64,000 nucleotides of DNA from positions 62,001 to 126,000 of the forward strand of contig NZ_JAUZDX010000005.1 in assembly GCF_030704685.1 (NCBI RefSeq), read 5' to 3'. Positions 39,112 through 48,674 of this stretch are shown one piece after another. Each line of letters begins with the position of its first letter. Position 1 is the first letter of the stretch. Source of the DNA: Acidovorax sp. A1169. Lineage in GTDB: Bacteria > Pseudomonadota > Gammaproteobacteria > Burkholderiales > Burkholderiaceae_C. The notes below the pieces were generated by a model. It was not told where the DNA came from. It was given only the letters and a program-made list of their open reading frames with translations, and did no database searches. Made by a program: the position numbers and the translations under genes.

Positions 39112-39603
39112 ATGGACCTTGAAGCCCGACTGCACGGCGCCGCGCCGAGCGAGCACCCCGAGGCCCTGCGCCTGTGGCTGCGCATGCTGACCTGCACGCA
39201 GCTGATCGAAAAGCAGGTGCGCGCCGGCCTGCGCGCCCAGTTCGACACCACGCTGCCGCGCTTCGACCTGATGGCGCAGCTCGAACGCGCGCCCGACGGC
39301 CTGAAGATGAAGGACCTGTCGCGCCGCATGATGGTGACCAGCGGCAACGTCACCGGCATCACCGACCAGCTCGTGGCCGAAGGCCTGGTCGAGCGCGTGG
39401 ACGTGGAGGGCGACCGCCGCGCCTACTGCGTGCGCCTGACGCCCCAGGGCCGCCAGCAGTTCAAAGACATGGCCCGCCAGCACGAGCAGTGGATCGTCGA
39501 GGCCTTCGCCTCGCTGGGCGAACGCGACATCGCCACCCTGCACCGGCTGCTGGGCAGGGTCAAGGAACACACCCAACAACACCCCGTGGAGACAGAGCAA
39601 TGA
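39112..39603 (+). CDS. MarR-family regulator of the aryl-CoA cluster
   Basis: 163 residues with a winged helix centred on [38 protein letters not shown] split by the usual wing. It starts 3 bp after the monooxygenase stop and overlaps the hydratase start (ATGA), so it is embedded in the operon and probably autoregulates it through the palindrome at 36734. MarR proteins in related clusters respond to an aryl-CoA thioester; the effector here is inferred. Confidence 0.9.
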   Translation: MDLEARLHGAAPSEHPEALRLWLRMLTCTQLIEKQVRAGLRAQFDTTLPRFDLMAQLERAPDGLKMKDLSRRMMVTSGNVTGITDQLVAEGLVERVDVEGDRRAYCVRLTPQGRQQFKDMARQHEQWIVEAFASLGERDIATLHRLLGRVKEHTQQHPVETEQ

Positions 39604-40454
39604 AGCACAACATCAGCGCGGCTAACCCCATGCGCGCACAGTTCGAACCCAAAGCCCCTTACGCGGCCCAGCATTTCGCCTGGAGCTTTGCCGATGGCGT
39701 GGGCACCGTCACGCTGAACCGGCCCGAGCGCAAGAACCCGCTCACCTTCCAGAGCTATGCGGAGCTGCGCGACTTCTTCTACGCGCTGCGCTTCGCCACC
39801 GACGTGAAGTGCGTGGTGGTCACCGGCGCGGGCGGCAATTTCTGCTCGGGCGGCGACGTGCACGAAATCATCGGCCCGCTGACCACAATGAGCATGCCCG
39901 AGCTGCTGGAGTTCACGCGCATGACGGGCGACCTGGTCAAGGCCATGCGCGCCTGCCCGCAGCCCATCCTGGGGGCCATCGACGGCATCTGCGCTGGTGC
40001 GGGCGCCATGATGGCCCTGGCCTGCGACATGCGCTACGGCACGGCAGCGGCCAAGACGGCCTTCCTCTTCACCCGCGTGGGCCTGGCCGGCGCCGACATG
40101 GGCGCCTGTGCACTGTTGCCGCGGCTGATCGGCCAGGGCCGCGCCTCGGAGCTGCTGTTCACCGGCCGCGCGATGACCGCGCAGGAAGGGCTGGCCTGGG
40201 GCTTCTTCAACGACCTGTACGACGCGGCCGACCTGCTGCGAGAGGTGCAGGAGACCGCTCGCTCGCTGGCCAGCGGCCCGACCTTTGCGCATGGGATGAC
40301 CAAGACCATGCTGGCGCAGGAATGGGCGATGACTATCGACCAGGCCATCGAGGCCGAGGCCCAGGCCCAGGCCATCTGCATGCAGACGCAGGATTTTCGC
40401 CGCGCCTACGAGGCCTTTGCGGCCAAGCAGAAGCCTGTGTTCGAAGGGGACTGA
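39600..40454 (+). CDS. Enoyl-CoA hydratase family protein
   Basis: 284-residue crotonase. [34 protein letters not shown] (oxyanion hole) and [18 protein letters not shown] are clear, whereas the position of the first catalytic Glu reads Met/Ala (AMMALAC), so classical hydration is uncertain. A ring-hydrolysing or isomerising role on the cyclohexene-carboxyl-CoA intermediate is plausible. The ATG overlaps the MarR stop. Confidence 0.85.
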   Translation: MKHNISAANPMRAQFEPKAPYAAQHFAWSFADGVGTVTLNRPERKNPLTFQSYAELRDFFYALRFATDVKCVVVTGAGGNFCSGGDVHEIIGPLTTMSMPELLEFTRMTGDLVKAMRACPQPILGAIDGICAGAGAMMALACDMRYGTAAAKTAFLFTRVGLAGADMGACALLPRLIGQGRASELLFTGRAMTAQEGLAWGFFNDLYDAADLLREVQETARSLASGPTFAHGMTKTMLAQEWAMTIDQAIEAEAQAQAICMQTQDFRRAYEAFAAKQKPVFEGD

Positions 40455-40457
40455 ACC

Positions 40458-41657
40458 ATGCACGTTGCCACCCCACCGGCGCCCTGCCCGCCTTCGACGG
40501 CCCACCTGGCCCTGCCCTTCTTCGACGACGCGCACCGCGCGCTGGCGCGCGGCCTGGTGCCCTGGGCCGCGGCCCAGGAAGTGGACGAAGCCGACGACCG
40601 CGCCGCCTGCCGCGACTGGGTGCAGCGCCTGGGCGCGGGCGGCTGGCTGCGCTACTGCGTGCCGGCCGCGCACGGCGGCGCCCTGCCCGCGCTGGACTCG
40701 CGCGCGCTGGTGCTGCTGCGCGAAACCCTGGCCTTCCACTCGCCCCTGGCGGACTTTGCGTTTGCCATGCAGGGCCTGGGCAGCGGTGCCATCACCCTGG
40801 CCGGCAGCCCGGCCCAGCAGGCCCAATACCTGCAGGGTGTGGCCAGCGGCCAGCTGATTGCGGCCTTTGCACTGAGCGAGCCCGAGGCCGGGTCGGACGT
40901 GGGCGCCATGCGCACCACGGCGCTGCCGGCAGCCGGCGGGGCCTATGCCCTCAACGGCAGCAAGACCTGGATCAGCAACGGCGGCATCGCCGACTTCTAC
41001 TGCGTGTTCGCGAAGACCGAGCCGGACGGCGGCACGCGCGGCATGAGCGCCTTCATCGTCGATGCCACGGCGCAAGGCCTGGACACGTCGAAGCACATCC
41101 ACGTGATGGCGCCGCACCCGCTGGCCACGCTGGCCTTCACGGACTGCCAGGTGCCGGCCACGGCCCTGCTGGGCGAGCTGAACGGCGGATTCAAGCTGGC
41201 CATGCGCACGCTGGACATCTTCCGCGCGTCGGTGGCTGCTGCCGCCCTGGGCATGGCGCGCCGGGCCCTGGCCGAGGCCGTGCACCACGCACGCCAGCGC
41301 AAGATGTTCGGCCAGACGCTGGCGGATTTTCAGCTCACGCAGGCACGCATCGGCGAGATGGCGGCGCTGGTGGACAGCGCCGCGTTGCTGACCTACCGCG
41401 CCGCCTGGCTGCGCGACGAAGGCGAAAAACACGGCGGTACGCGTATCACCGCCGAGGCGGCCATGGCGAAGATGACCGCCACCGAGAACGCCCAGCGCGT
41501 GATCGACATGGCGCTGCAGCTGCATGGCGGGCGCGGCGTGGAGGTGGGCAGCAAGGTGGAAAGCCTGTACCGCGACATCCGCTCGCTGCGCATCTATGAA
41601 GGCGCGACCGAGGTGCAGCAGCTCATCATCGGCAAGGCCGCCCTGCAGGCATCCTGA
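40458..41657 (+). CDS. Acyl-CoA dehydrogenase family protein
   Basis: 399 residues. The FAD-binding region [16 protein letters not shown], the middle beta domain with [15 protein letters not shown], and the C-terminal helical domain with [16 protein letters not shown] and [15 protein letters not shown] are normal; the Glu in YEGATE is the expected catalytic base. It would oxidise the reduced ring CoA ester in the 2-aminobenzoyl-CoA or related pathway. It starts 3 bp after the hydratase stop. Confidence 0.93.
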   Translation: MHVATPPAPCPPSTAHLALPFFDDAHRALARGLVPWAAAQEVDEADDRAACRDWVQRLGAGGWLRYCVPAAHGGALPALDSRALVLLRETLAFHSPLADFAFAMQGLGSGAITLAGSPAQQAQYLQGVASGQLIAAFALSEPEAGSDVGAMRTTALPAAGGAYALNGSKTWISNGGIADFYCVFAKTEPDGGTRGMSAFIVDATAQGLDTSKHIHVMAPHPLATLAFTDCQVPATALLGELNGGFKLAMRTLDIFRASVAAAALGMARRALAEAVHHARQRKMFGQTLADFQLTQARIGEMAALVDSAALLTYRAAWLRDEGEKHGGTRITAEAAMAKMTATENAQRVIDMALQLHGGRGVEVGSKVESLYRDIRSLRIYEGATEVQQLIIGKAALQAS

Positions 41658-41685
41658 CCCGCAGCCCACAAGGAAGGATCATTCC

Positions 41686-43350
41686 ATGGCCCACCCCAGC
41701 GCCCAGCCCGACCAGTTCGTGCACGACCGCCTGCCCGCACGCGAGGCCCTGCCCACGTTCCACTACGACACACCCGAGCTGCAGATCGCAGAACAGGCCA
41801 ACCTGGTGCAGGCCCTGTTCGACCAGGCTGAACGCGCCGGCCATGGCGACCGCCCCCTGCTGCGCGGCCCGCACCGCAGCTACAGCTACCGCGAGGCACG
41901 CACCGAGGCCGCGCGCATTGCCGAGCTTCTGACACAGGAACATGGACTGGTGCCCGGCAACCGTGTGCTGCTGCGCGGCGGCAATACGGTGGAGATGGCG
42001 CTGGCCTGGCTGGGCGTGGTGCACGCCGGGCTGGTGGCGGTGGCCACCATGCCGCTGCTGCGCGCGGTGGAGCTGGGCAGCATCATCGAGCGGGCCCAGC
42101 CCACCCTGGCACTGTGCGATGGCCGGCTGCTGGCCGAGCTGCTGGCCGCACAGGCGGATTACCCGGTGCTCGCGGCCATCGTTCCTTTCCACACTGCGCC
42201 CGATGCAGGCGACCTGCTGGTGCGCGCGCAGGCCATGCCGGGCACCCAGCCGGCCCGCCCGACCTCGGCCGACGACGTGGCCTTGATGGCCTTCACCTCG
42301 GGCACCACGGGCGCGCCCAAGGCGGCCGTGCACACGCACCGCGACGTGCTGGCCGCCTGCGAGGCCTGGCCACGCCATGTGCTGCGCGCCCGGCCCGACG
42401 ACATCGTGGCCGGCTCGCCGCCGCTGGCCTTCACCTTTGGCCTCGGCGGGCTGCTGCTGTTCCCCATGTGGGCAGGCGCCAGCATCTACTTCCCCGACCA
42501 GCCCTACACGCCTGAGACCATGGTGCGCCTGATGAACGACGCCGGCGTGACCATCTGCTACACCGCCCCCACCTTCTACCGCCAGATGGCACCGTTTGCG
42601 CGCCAGTTGGGCATGCCCACGCTGCGCACCAGCGTGAGCGCGGGCGAGGCCCTGCCCGATGCCACGCGCCAGCTGTGGAAGGAGGCCACGGGCATCGACA
42701 TGACCGACGGTATCGGCGCCACGGAGATGTTCCACATCTTCATCTCGGCCGCGGGTGGCGAGAGCCGCGCCGGTGCCATCGGCAAGGTGGTGCCGGGCTA
42801 CCAGGCCAAGGTGGTGGACGGCCAGGGCAAGGAACTGCCGCGCGGCACGGTGGGCAAGCTTGCCGTGGTCGGCCCCACGGGCTGCCGCTACCTCGACGAC
42901 CCGCGCCAGGCCAAGTACGTGAAGAACGGCTGGAACTACCCGGGCGACGCCTTCGTGCAGGACGCGGACGGCTACTTCTTCTACCAGGCGCGCGACGACG
43001 ACATGATCATCACCGCGGGCTACAACGTCGGCGGCCCCGAGGTGGAAGACGCCCTGCTGCGCCACCCCGCCGTGGCCGAATGCGCCGTGATCGGCGTGCC
43101 CGACGAGGAGCGCGGCATGGTGGTCAAGGCCTTTTGCGTGCTCAAGCCCGGCCACACGGGCGACGCCGCCATGGCCAAGGCCTTGCAGGACCATGTGAAG
43201 GCCACCATCGCCCCGTTCAAATACCCGCGCCTGGTGGAGTTCGCGGCCACCCTGCCGCGCACGGAAACCGGCAAACTTCAGCGCTTTCGGCTGCGCCAGC
43301 GCGAAGCCGCTGCGGCAGCAGCCACTCCTTCATCGAACACGACACCATGA
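41686..43350 (+). CDS. Benzoate-CoA ligase family protein, probable 2-aminobenzoate-CoA ligase
   Basis: 554 residues of the benzoate-CoA ligase group in the ANL superfamily. FTSGTTGAPKAAVHTHRDV (phosphate loop), DGIGATEMFHIFIS, YQARDDDMIITAGYNVGGPEVE (hinge) and TETGKLQRFRL with the adenylation Lys are all present. It would make the CoA ester that is substrate for the monooxygenase at 36757. AAGGAAGG precedes the ATG. Anthranilate rather than benzoate is inferred from the operon. Confidence 0.9.
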   Translation: MAHPSAQPDQFVHDRLPAREALPTFHYDTPELQIAEQANLVQALFDQAERAGHGDRPLLRGPHRSYSYREARTEAARIAELLTQEHGLVPGNRVLLRGGNTVEMALAWLGVVHAGLVAVATMPLLRAVELGSIIERAQPTLALCDGRLLAELLAAQADYPVLAAIVPFHTAPDAGDLLVRAQAMPGTQPARPTSADDVALMAFTSGTTGAPKAAVHTHRDVLAACEAWPRHVLRARPDDIVAGSPPLAFTFGLGGLLLFPMWAGASIYFPDQPYTPETMVRLMNDAGVTICYTAPTFYRQMAPFARQLGMPTLRTSVSAGEALPDATRQLWKEATGIDMTDGIGATEMFHIFISAAGGESRAGAIGKVVPGYQAKVVDGQGKELPRGTVGKLAVVGPTGCRYLDDPRQAKYVKNGWNYPGDAFVQDADGYFFYQARDDDMIITAGYNVGGPEVEDALLRHPAVAECAVIGVPDEERGMVVKAFCVLKPGHTGDAAMAKALQDHVKATIAPFKYPRLVEFAATLPRTETGKLQRFRLRQREAAAAAATPSSNTTP

Positions 43351-43745
43351 ACACCCACTTGCAACCCACCGGCTGGGTCACGCCCAAGGGCTACGCCAAC
43401 GGCGTGGCCGCACGCGGCATGATGATCTTCACCGGCGGCCAGATTGGCTGGAATGCCGAGCAGCAGTTCGAGAGCGATGACTTCATCGCCCAGACACGCC
43501 AGACCCTGCTCAACGTGCGCGCCGTGCTCGAAGCCGGCGGCGCCGGCCCCGAACACCTGGTGCGCCTGACCTGGTACGTGGTGGACCGCAACGAGTACAA
43601 CGCACGGCTGAAGGAGTTGGGCGTGGTCTACCGCGAGGTGCTGGGCAAGAACTTCCCGGCCATGGCCTGCGTGCAGGTGGCCGGCCTGATGGAAGAGCGC
43701 GCCAAGATCGAGATCGAGGCGACGGCCGTAGTGCCCGACGCATGA
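43347..43745 (+). CDS. RidA-family enamine/imine deaminase
   Basis: 132 residues of the YjgF/YER057c/UK114 (RidA) family. The N-terminal GYANGVAARGMMIFTGGQIG and the LNVRAVLEAGGAGPEHLVRLTWYV core are typical, with a C-terminal AKIEIEATAV. RidA proteins hydrolyse reactive enamines and imines to ketones and ammonia. The ATG overlaps the ligase stop by 4 bp, so it is a bona fide operon member, and an enamine intermediate is expected when an amino-substituted ring is dearomatised. Confidence 0.9.
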   Translation: MNTHLQPTGWVTPKGYANGVAARGMMIFTGGQIGWNAEQQFESDDFIAQTRQTLLNVRAVLEAGGAGPEHLVRLTWYVVDRNEYNARLKELGVVYREVLGKNFPAMACVQVAGLMEERAKIEIEATAVVPDA

Positions 43746-43778
43746 CCGCTCAGGACGCACAGGGCCTGTCAACAAGCC

Positions 43779-44735
43779 CTATCCCGCCTGGCCTGCGCCG
43801 CTTTCCAGCGCGGCAGGCGCACGGCGCCCCCAACGTTCCATGAGCGCCTTGCCGTAGAGGATGAACACCAGCGCCGCACCGATCAGCGGCAACGCGGCAT
43901 ACACCCAGCCTGTGAGCAACTCGCCGCCCAGCGCCACGCCCACCAGCAGGGCCACGGCTGGGTTCACGAACGAATAGCTGCCCGCCAGCGCGGACGAGGT
44001 GTTCTGCAGCAGCCACAGGTAGGCGTTGAGAGCGACCAGCGTGCCGAAGAACAGCAGGTACACCCAGGCCGCCCACGACCTGGCGCTGACCTGGCCGAGC
44101 GCACTGACCGGCTCGAAGCACAACGCCACCACCAGGCCCATGGCCCCACCCGTGAACCACTGCGCGGCCGAGGCCATGGCGGGTGCAGGCAGGCTCAGCC
44201 TGAGCGAGGCGTAGGAGCCGATGCTCCAGCACAGCGGCGCGCCGAAGGCCAGCAGCGCACCCAGCCAGGTGGCCGAGAAATCGCCCTCCATCGCCAGCAG
44301 CAGCGCCCCCACCACGCCCAGGCCCAGGCCGATCCAGCTGGTGGCGGGCACACGCTCGCCACCCCAGCGCGACCAGAGCGCCAGCCACATGGGCATGGTG
44401 GTGACCACCGTGGCCATCAGGCCCGAGCCGATGCCCATCTTCTGCGCAAAGCCCATGAGGTTCATCGCCAGGAAGACCATGCACCCGCCCACCACGGCCG
44501 AGTTGCGCCACTGCACGGCCGTGGGCAGGGCATGGCCCTGCCACAGCGCCACGGCCAGCATGATGGCGCCGGCGCAGAGGAAACGGATGGCGTTCATCAG
44601 CAGTGGCGGCATGGTCTGCACGGCGATGCCGATGGCGAAATAGGTCGTGCCCCAGACCACGTAGACCAGCAACAGGGCGATGGCGATAGCCCACACACGG
44701 TGCTTGCCTGCTTGCGCATTGAAAAATGTCGGCAT
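43779..44735 (-). CDS. EamA/DMT-superfamily transporter
   Basis: 318 residues and ten predicted membrane helices formed by two EamA repeats (the first begins ALLLVYVVWGTTYFAIG, the second about residue 160 with AFGAPLCWSIGSYASL). Related YedA/RhaT-type proteins export amino acids or metabolites. ATG 44735 has AGGTGA upstream; a GTG at 44744 is a longer alternative. It is divergent from an Lrp/AsnC regulator that probably controls it, so an amino-acid-like substrate is likely. Confidence 0.9.
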   Translation of the reverse strand: MPTFFNAQAGKHRVWAIAIALLLVYVVWGTTYFAIGIAVQTMPPLLMNAIRFLCAGAIMLAVALWQGHALPTAVQWRNSAVVGGCMVFLAMNLMGFAQKMGIGSGLMATVVTTMPMWLALWSRWGGERVPATSWIGLGLGVVGALLLAMEGDFSATWLGALLAFGAPLCWSIGSYASLRLSLPAPAMASAAQWFTGGAMGLVVALCFEPVSALGQVSARSWAAWVYLLFFGTLVALNAYLWLLQNTSSALAGSYSFVNPAVALLVGVALGGELLTGWVYAALPLIGAALVFILYGKALMERWGRRAPAALESGAGQAG

Positions 44736-44762
44736 ATTCTTCACCTGACCGGAAAATTTATG

Positions 44763-44797
44763 GAAATCACAGGGATTTCGGAATTTTTACCAAATTC
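44763..44797. promoter_or_regulatory. Two inverted repeats in the EamA-Lrp intergenic region
   Basis: GAATTT-TTACC-AAATTC (44781-44797) is a perfect 6-bp-arm inverted repeat and GAAAT-CACAGGG-ATTTC (44763-44779) has 5-bp arms. Both are AT-rich, 17 bp long and adjacent, matching the size of Lrp/AsnC-type operators that control a divergent gene and the regulator itself. Confidence 0.55.
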
Positions 44798-44805
44798 ATG
44801 CGCTT

Positions 44806-45291
44806 ATGCAAGCAAATATTCAGACAGATGAGATAGACACCAGAATTATTTCTGCCTTGGGCACCGATGGCCGACGTTCGTACGCCGACGTCGGGGCCGA
44901 AGTGGGCCTCTCGACCGCTGCCGTGCATGAACGTGTGAAGAAGATGCTGGACAAGGGCGTGATCCGCCGCTTCTCGATCAGCGTGGACCATGAGCGCGTG
45001 GGGCTGAACTTCACGGCCTTCGTCGCCATCCGCAACGATGGCGGCATCCACTGCCGCGACGTGGCGCCGCGCCTGCGTGCCATGCCGCAGGTGGAAGAGC
45101 TGCACAGCGTGGCCGGCGAATACGACTTTCTGGCCAAGATACGCACCACGCATGCGCGCGCGCTGGAAGACGTGATCTACGAGATCAAGGCGATTGCCGG
45201 CGTGGCCCGCACCACCAGCACGGTGGTGCTGAACACCGAGTTCGAGGACCGGCCGCTGGACCTGAACTGGATGAATGACAAGGCAGGCTGA
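44806..45291 (+). CDS. Lrp/AsnC-family transcriptional regulator
   Basis: 161 residues. An N-terminal helix-turn-helix (DTRIISALGTDGRRSYADVG, AAVHERVKKMLDKGVIRRFS) is followed by the RAM/AsnC ligand domain (VEELHSVAGEYDFLAKIRTT). Family members bind amino acids and control their transport or catabolism. It is divergent from the EamA exporter; the two likely form a regulator-exporter pair. Confidence 0.92.
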   Translation: MQANIQTDEIDTRIISALGTDGRRSYADVGAEVGLSTAAVHERVKKMLDKGVIRRFSISVDHERVGLNFTAFVAIRNDGGIHCRDVAPRLRAMPQVEELHSVAGEYDFLAKIRTTHARALEDVIYEIKAIAGVARTTSTVVLNTEFEDRPLDLNWMNDKAG

Positions 45292-45295
45292 CTCT

Positions 45296-46123
45296 TCAGA
45301 AGGCGATGCCCACTGCGGCGTTATGCACCGCGCGCACCAGGCTGTAGACCGTGAGCGCCGAGGTCTTGGGGTTGGCCGCCAACGGCAGGTTCTCCATCTG
45401 CAGCTCAAGGCGGCCGAAGGCGCCGCGCGCGATGACGGTGTGCACGTTGCGCACCACGCCTGGATCGGCCACCAGTTCCACCTGGGTGCGGTCCAGCCCC
45501 AGCCCGGCCAGCGACACCGTGGCGGCGACGTTGGCGTTCTTCGGAAACTGGGCAGCCGCCTGGCGCGCGCTGCCGCGAAAGACCACCTGCGGCACCGCCA
45601 GGCGCGCCAGGTCGAACGCCAGCTCGGCCGGCGTACCCGCCCAACTCAGCGGCGGCTTGCGCCCCACATAGACCACCTCGTCAAGCCCGCCGAAGCGCGC
45701 TGCGGCCAATGCGTCGATGGCGCCGATGGCACCGGCCACCAGCTGCAGCCGGGTGCCGCCCTCGTAGGCCGCCGCCTCCAGCCGTGCGAGCAGATCCGCA
45801 TCGTGCAGGGCGCCGACCGAGGCCATGGCACAGGGGATGCCGGCCTGCAGGGCAGGCACCACATGGGCCAGCACCGCGGTGTGGCCAGCGCATTCGACGA
45901 CAAGATCAGGGCGCTGCCCCGGCCCGCAATCCAGCGTGCTGGCCACACGCACATCCGGCGCGATGACTGCGCACGCCGCCTGCGCGGCCGCAATGGAGCC
46001 CGGGGACACGATGACCTGCGCCAGCCGCACCCGGTGGTCACTCGCGAGTTCCTGCGCCAGGGCCTGGCCGATGGCACCGAAGCCGACCACGGCGAGCCGC
46101 AGCGGTGCGTGCACCCGCGTCAT
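45296..46123 (-). CDS. Aspartate dehydrogenase-like protein (NadX/DUF108 family)
   Basis: 275 residues. [19 protein letters not shown] is the NAD(P)-binding motif; [11 protein letters not shown] and [21 protein letters not shown] are hallmarks of L-aspartate dehydrogenase, the latter carrying the catalytic region. Family members interconvert L-aspartate and iminoaspartate. Its start overlaps the stop of a 3-hydroxyanthranilate dioxygenase gene (ATGA), so a catabolic role on a related amino or imino acid is as likely as NAD biosynthesis; no nadA or nadC lies nearby. Confidence 0.85.
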   Translation of the reverse strand: MTRVHAPLRLAVVGFGAIGQALAQELASDHRVRLAQVIVSPGSIAAAQAACAVIAPDVRVASTLDCGPGQRPDLVVECAGHTAVLAHVVPALQAGIPCAMASVGALHDADLLARLEAAAYEGGTRLQLVAGAIGAIDALAAARFGGLDEVVYVGRKPPLSWAGTPAELAFDLARLAVPQVVFRGSARQAAAQFPKNANVAATVSLAGLGLDRTQVELVADPGVVRNVHTVIARGAFGRLELQMENLPLAANPKTSALTVYSLVRAVHNAAVGIAF

Positions 46124-46728
46124 GCCACAGCCGCCGTGTTCGGAAAGCGCTCGGCACAGCGCGCGTGCCAGCTGCGCCAGTCGCGGCCCGGGTGCACCTC
46201 GCCGCAGTGCGCGCAGGTGCGCTCGGCCGGTGCGCAATCGTAGAACGCGGTGTAAGTGCGCGGCAGGTCCTCGACGATGCTCGTGAGCTGCAGTTCGCTG
46301 CGCACCACCAGGCCGCCGCAGGCCGCGCAGTACCACTCGAAGGCGTCGATGGAGCCCACGGGCCGGTTGCGCTCCACCACCGTGCACAGGCTGCCTGGCT
46401 CCGGGCGTTGCGGCGAATGCCGCACATGCGCAGGCAACAGGAAGATGTCGCCCTCGCGCAGGTGCACGCGCTCGAACTTTCCGCGGTCGGCGATCAGCAG
46501 CGAGGCATTGCCCTTGAACTGGTGGAAATATTCCTCGTAGGGGTCGTCGTGGAAATCGGTGCGCTCGTTGGGGCCGCCCACCACGGTGCAAACCAGGTCG
46601 GCGTTCTGCCATATCTGCTGGTTGCCCACGGGGGGCTGCAGGCGGGCACTGTTGGCATCGAGCCAGTGCTGGAAGTTCAGGGGTTGGCTGTAGTGGTCGT
46701 AGGCCAGCTCGGCCGGTTGGTAGGGCAT
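46120..46728 (-). CDS. nbaC: 3-hydroxyanthranilate 3,4-dioxygenase
   Basis: 202 residues, cupin fold. Catalytic iron ligands of the Cupriavidus enzyme (His51, Glu57, His95) correspond to His60, Glu66 and His104; substrate residues Arg47, Arg99 and Glu110 correspond to Arg56, Arg108 and Glu119. The second, rubredoxin-like iron site is also kept: Cys134/Cys137 and Cys172/Cys175. All key residues being intact argues for genuine ring opening of 3-hydroxyanthranilate or a close analogue to 2-amino-3-carboxymuconate semialdehyde. The downstream decarboxylase (ACMSD) is not in the window. Confidence 0.9.
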   Translation of the reverse strand: MPYQPAELAYDHYSQPLNFQHWLDANSARLQPPVGNQQIWQNADLVCTVVGGPNERTDFHDDPYEEYFHQFKGNASLLIADRGKFERVHLREGDIFLLPAHVRHSPQRPEPGSLCTVVERNRPVGSIDAFEWYCAACGGLVVRSELQLTSIVEDLPRTYTAFYDCAPAERTCAHCGEVHPGRDWRSWHARCAERFPNTAAVA

Positions 46729-46736
46729 GGAGACAC

Positions 46737-48161
46737 TCACTTTCGAAACAGGGAAAACCAGCGTGCCAGCAGGCGCTGCAGACTGTGCCACGCAGATGGG
46801 GGAGGCCGGTCGGCGGGCACGCCCAGCACCCGGCTGAAACGCTCGAAGAACTCTTCGCTGAGCTTGCGCGAGCTGGCTTCGACCAGCCGGTTGCCGAACT
46901 GCGCCAGGCGCCCGCTGAGCTGCACCTGCACCCACCAGTGCAGCAGCGTGCCACCATCGGGCGTCGGCTCGAAGCGCACCCGCGCAGTGCCCTGGCCGCT
47001 GCCCAGGGCGCCCGCCTGGCCGACAAAGACCATGGTCAGCGACCGGGGCGGCTGCAGGTCGTGCAGCGTCACATCGCTCTTGAAGCGCACCGACAGCGGG
47101 CCCAGGCCGACCTTGACCGTGGCTTCGTAGTCCGTGGGGCTGCGCTGCGCCAGCGCCTCGCAGCCGGGGATGCTGGCCTGCAGGTTCTGTGCATCGAGGA
47201 TGGCCTGCCAGACCTGGGCCGGCGGTGCCGCCAGCAGCTGCCGGCCACCGAAGCCGTCCTTGGGCGCCGCTTCGCTGTCTGACGTTGCCGGCGCCTGCTG
47301 GACAGCCAGTGGCGCCAGTGGCGCATGCCGCGGCAGCGCCTCGCCCGTGAGGGCGGCCACGCAGCGCCGGGCGAGTACACCCGCCAGGTGGCAACGGTAG
47401 CCGGCCGAGGCATGCAGGTCACCCAGCGCCTGCAAATCATCCGGGGTGACGGCAGACAGGGCCGCCAGGCCGAACTGCACGCAGAGCGCCTGCTCGGCCC
47501 CGGGCCAGCGCGCGATGCCCATGCCCAGGCCGGTCACGGCCACGCGCACCTGGCCCGGCCCGGCATGTGCCACGGCCACGCCGACCAGCGCAAAGCGCGA
47601 GGCCGGCTGCTCGAACTTGAGGTAGTGCAGGCCCGCCATCTGAGGAAAGCGCACGCCGACGATCAGCTCGCCCGGTTCCAGCGCCGTGGTGTACAGGCCC
47701 TGGAAGTAGGCATCCGCCGCGATCTCGCGCTGCGAGGTGACGATGGTGGCACCCGCTGCCAGCACGCCCGCCGGCCAGCAGGCCGCTGGGTCGTTGTGCG
47801 CCAGCGAGCCGCCGAGGGTGCCCATGTTGCGCACCTGCGCATCGGCAATGCCGCCGGCCAGGGCCGCCAGGCCGGGTGCAAAGCCGCGCACGGTGGCGCT
47901 GGCGGCCACACTGGCGTGCGTGGCCATGGCGCCGATCCATAGCGCAGGCACGCCGTCCGGCCCGGTGTCCACGCGGATATCGCGCAGGCCCGGCACGTAC
48001 TGCAGGTCGACCAGCAGCGATGGCGTGGCCATGCCCAGCTTCATCGCGGCCAGCAGGGATTGGCCGCCCGCGAGCCAGGCCTGGCTGCCTTCCGGCGAGG
48101 GGGTCATCAGCGCCAGCGCCTCGGCCAGCGAGGTGGGGCGCTCAAAGTCCAGTGCGTTCAT
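46737..48161 (-). CDS. Molybdenum hydroxylase FAD subunit fused to a CoxG-like SRPBCC domain
   Basis: 474 residues, far longer than the usual 265-290 of the medium subunit. Residues 1 to about 280 are the FAD subunit: [19 protein letters not shown] and [20 protein letters not shown] bind FAD. From about 305 ([22 protein letters not shown]) to 450 is a CoxG/SRPBCC domain with IPGCEAL, followed by a hydrophobic-basic tail ([12 protein letters not shown]) that might associate with the membrane. CoxG is tied to cofactor assembly or membrane recruitment of CO dehydrogenase. The start overlaps the iron-sulfur subunit stop by 4 bp. Confidence 0.88.
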   Translation of the reverse strand: MNALDFERPTSLAEALALMTPSPEGSQAWLAGGQSLLAAMKLGMATPSLLVDLQYVPGLRDIRVDTGPDGVPALWIGAMATHASVAASATVRGFAPGLAALAGGIADAQVRNMGTLGGSLAHNDPAACWPAGVLAAGATIVTSQREIAADAYFQGLYTTALEPGELIVGVRFPQMAGLHYLKFEQPASRFALVGVAVAHAGPGQVRVAVTGLGMGIARWPGAEQALCVQFGLAALSAVTPDDLQALGDLHASAGYRCHLAGVLARRCVAALTGEALPRHAPLAPLAVQQAPATSDSEAAPKDGFGGRQLLAAPPAQVWQAILDAQNLQASIPGCEALAQRSPTDYEATVKVGLGPLSVRFKSDVTLHDLQPPRSLTMVFVGQAGALGSGQGTARVRFEPTPDGGTLLHWWVQVQLSGRLAQFGNRLVEASSRKLSEEFFERFSRVLGVPADRPPPSAWHSLQRLLARWFSLFRK

Positions 48162-48661
48162 GCCGGCTCCGCTCCGCGCATGGCAGTGAGTCCTTCGCAG
48201 ACCGCCTTCACGATGCCTTCATAGCCCGTGCACCGGCACAGGTTGCCACCCAGGGCATGGCGCACCCAGTGCGGGTCGATGGACTCGCCAGCAGCCTCGG
48301 GCTCGTCGGCCATGGCCACCGCGCGCATCAGAAAGCCCGGCGTGCAAAAGCCGCACTGCAGCGCGTGGTGCCGGCTGAAGGCCTGCTGCATCGGGTGCAA
48401 TTGGTCCGGCGCGGAGGCCAAGCCCTCGACCGTGCGCACCGCCCTGCCCTGAACCTGCAGGGCCAGCACGTTGCACGACTTCACTGCGCGGCCATCCACC
48501 TGCACCGTGCAGGCGCCGCACTGGGCCGTGTCGCAGCCCTGGTGCGTGCCGCGCAGGCCCAGCGGCCCACGCAGGCAGTCGACCAGCAGCGTGTTGGAAT
48601 CGAGCTGCACGCTGAATGCGCTGCCATTGACCTGCAGCTGGATCGGCATGCTCTGGCTCAT
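48158..48661 (-). CDS. Molybdenum hydroxylase [2Fe-2S] subunit
   Basis: 167 residues. The plant-type ferredoxin cluster motif GCDTAQCGACTV plus an earlier and a later Cys, and the second cluster in LQCGFCTPGFLM and NLCRCTGYEGIV, are complete. It passes electrons between the molybdenum site and FAD. ATG 48661 is used; ATG 48649 is an in-frame alternative that starts at the conserved IQLQVNG. Confidence 0.95.
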   Translation of the reverse strand: MSQSMPIQLQVNGSAFSVQLDSNTLLVDCLRGPLGLRGTHQGCDTAQCGACTVQVDGRAVKSCNVLALQVQGRAVRTVEGLASAPDQLHPMQQAFSRHHALQCGFCTPGFLMRAVAMADEPEAAGESIDPHWVRHALGGNLCRCTGYEGIVKAVCEGLTAMRGAEPA

Positions 48662-48674
48662 TCGGGTGCGCGCA

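Noticed and set aside
36742..39600. A 952-codon open frame antisense to the monooxygenase/reductase
   Set aside because: High-GC DNA leaves stop-free antisense frames. It is rich in His, Gly and Ala, shows no domain, and the plus strand encodes an unmistakable enzyme.
39423..41669. A 748-codon minus-strand open frame over the hydratase and acyl-CoA dehydrogenase genes
   Set aside because: Shadow of the coding strand with no motif of its own.
43746..43780. AGGGC/GCCCT hairpin between the RidA and EamA genes as a terminator
   Set aside because: Only a 5-bp stem with a 10-nt loop and no T-run.
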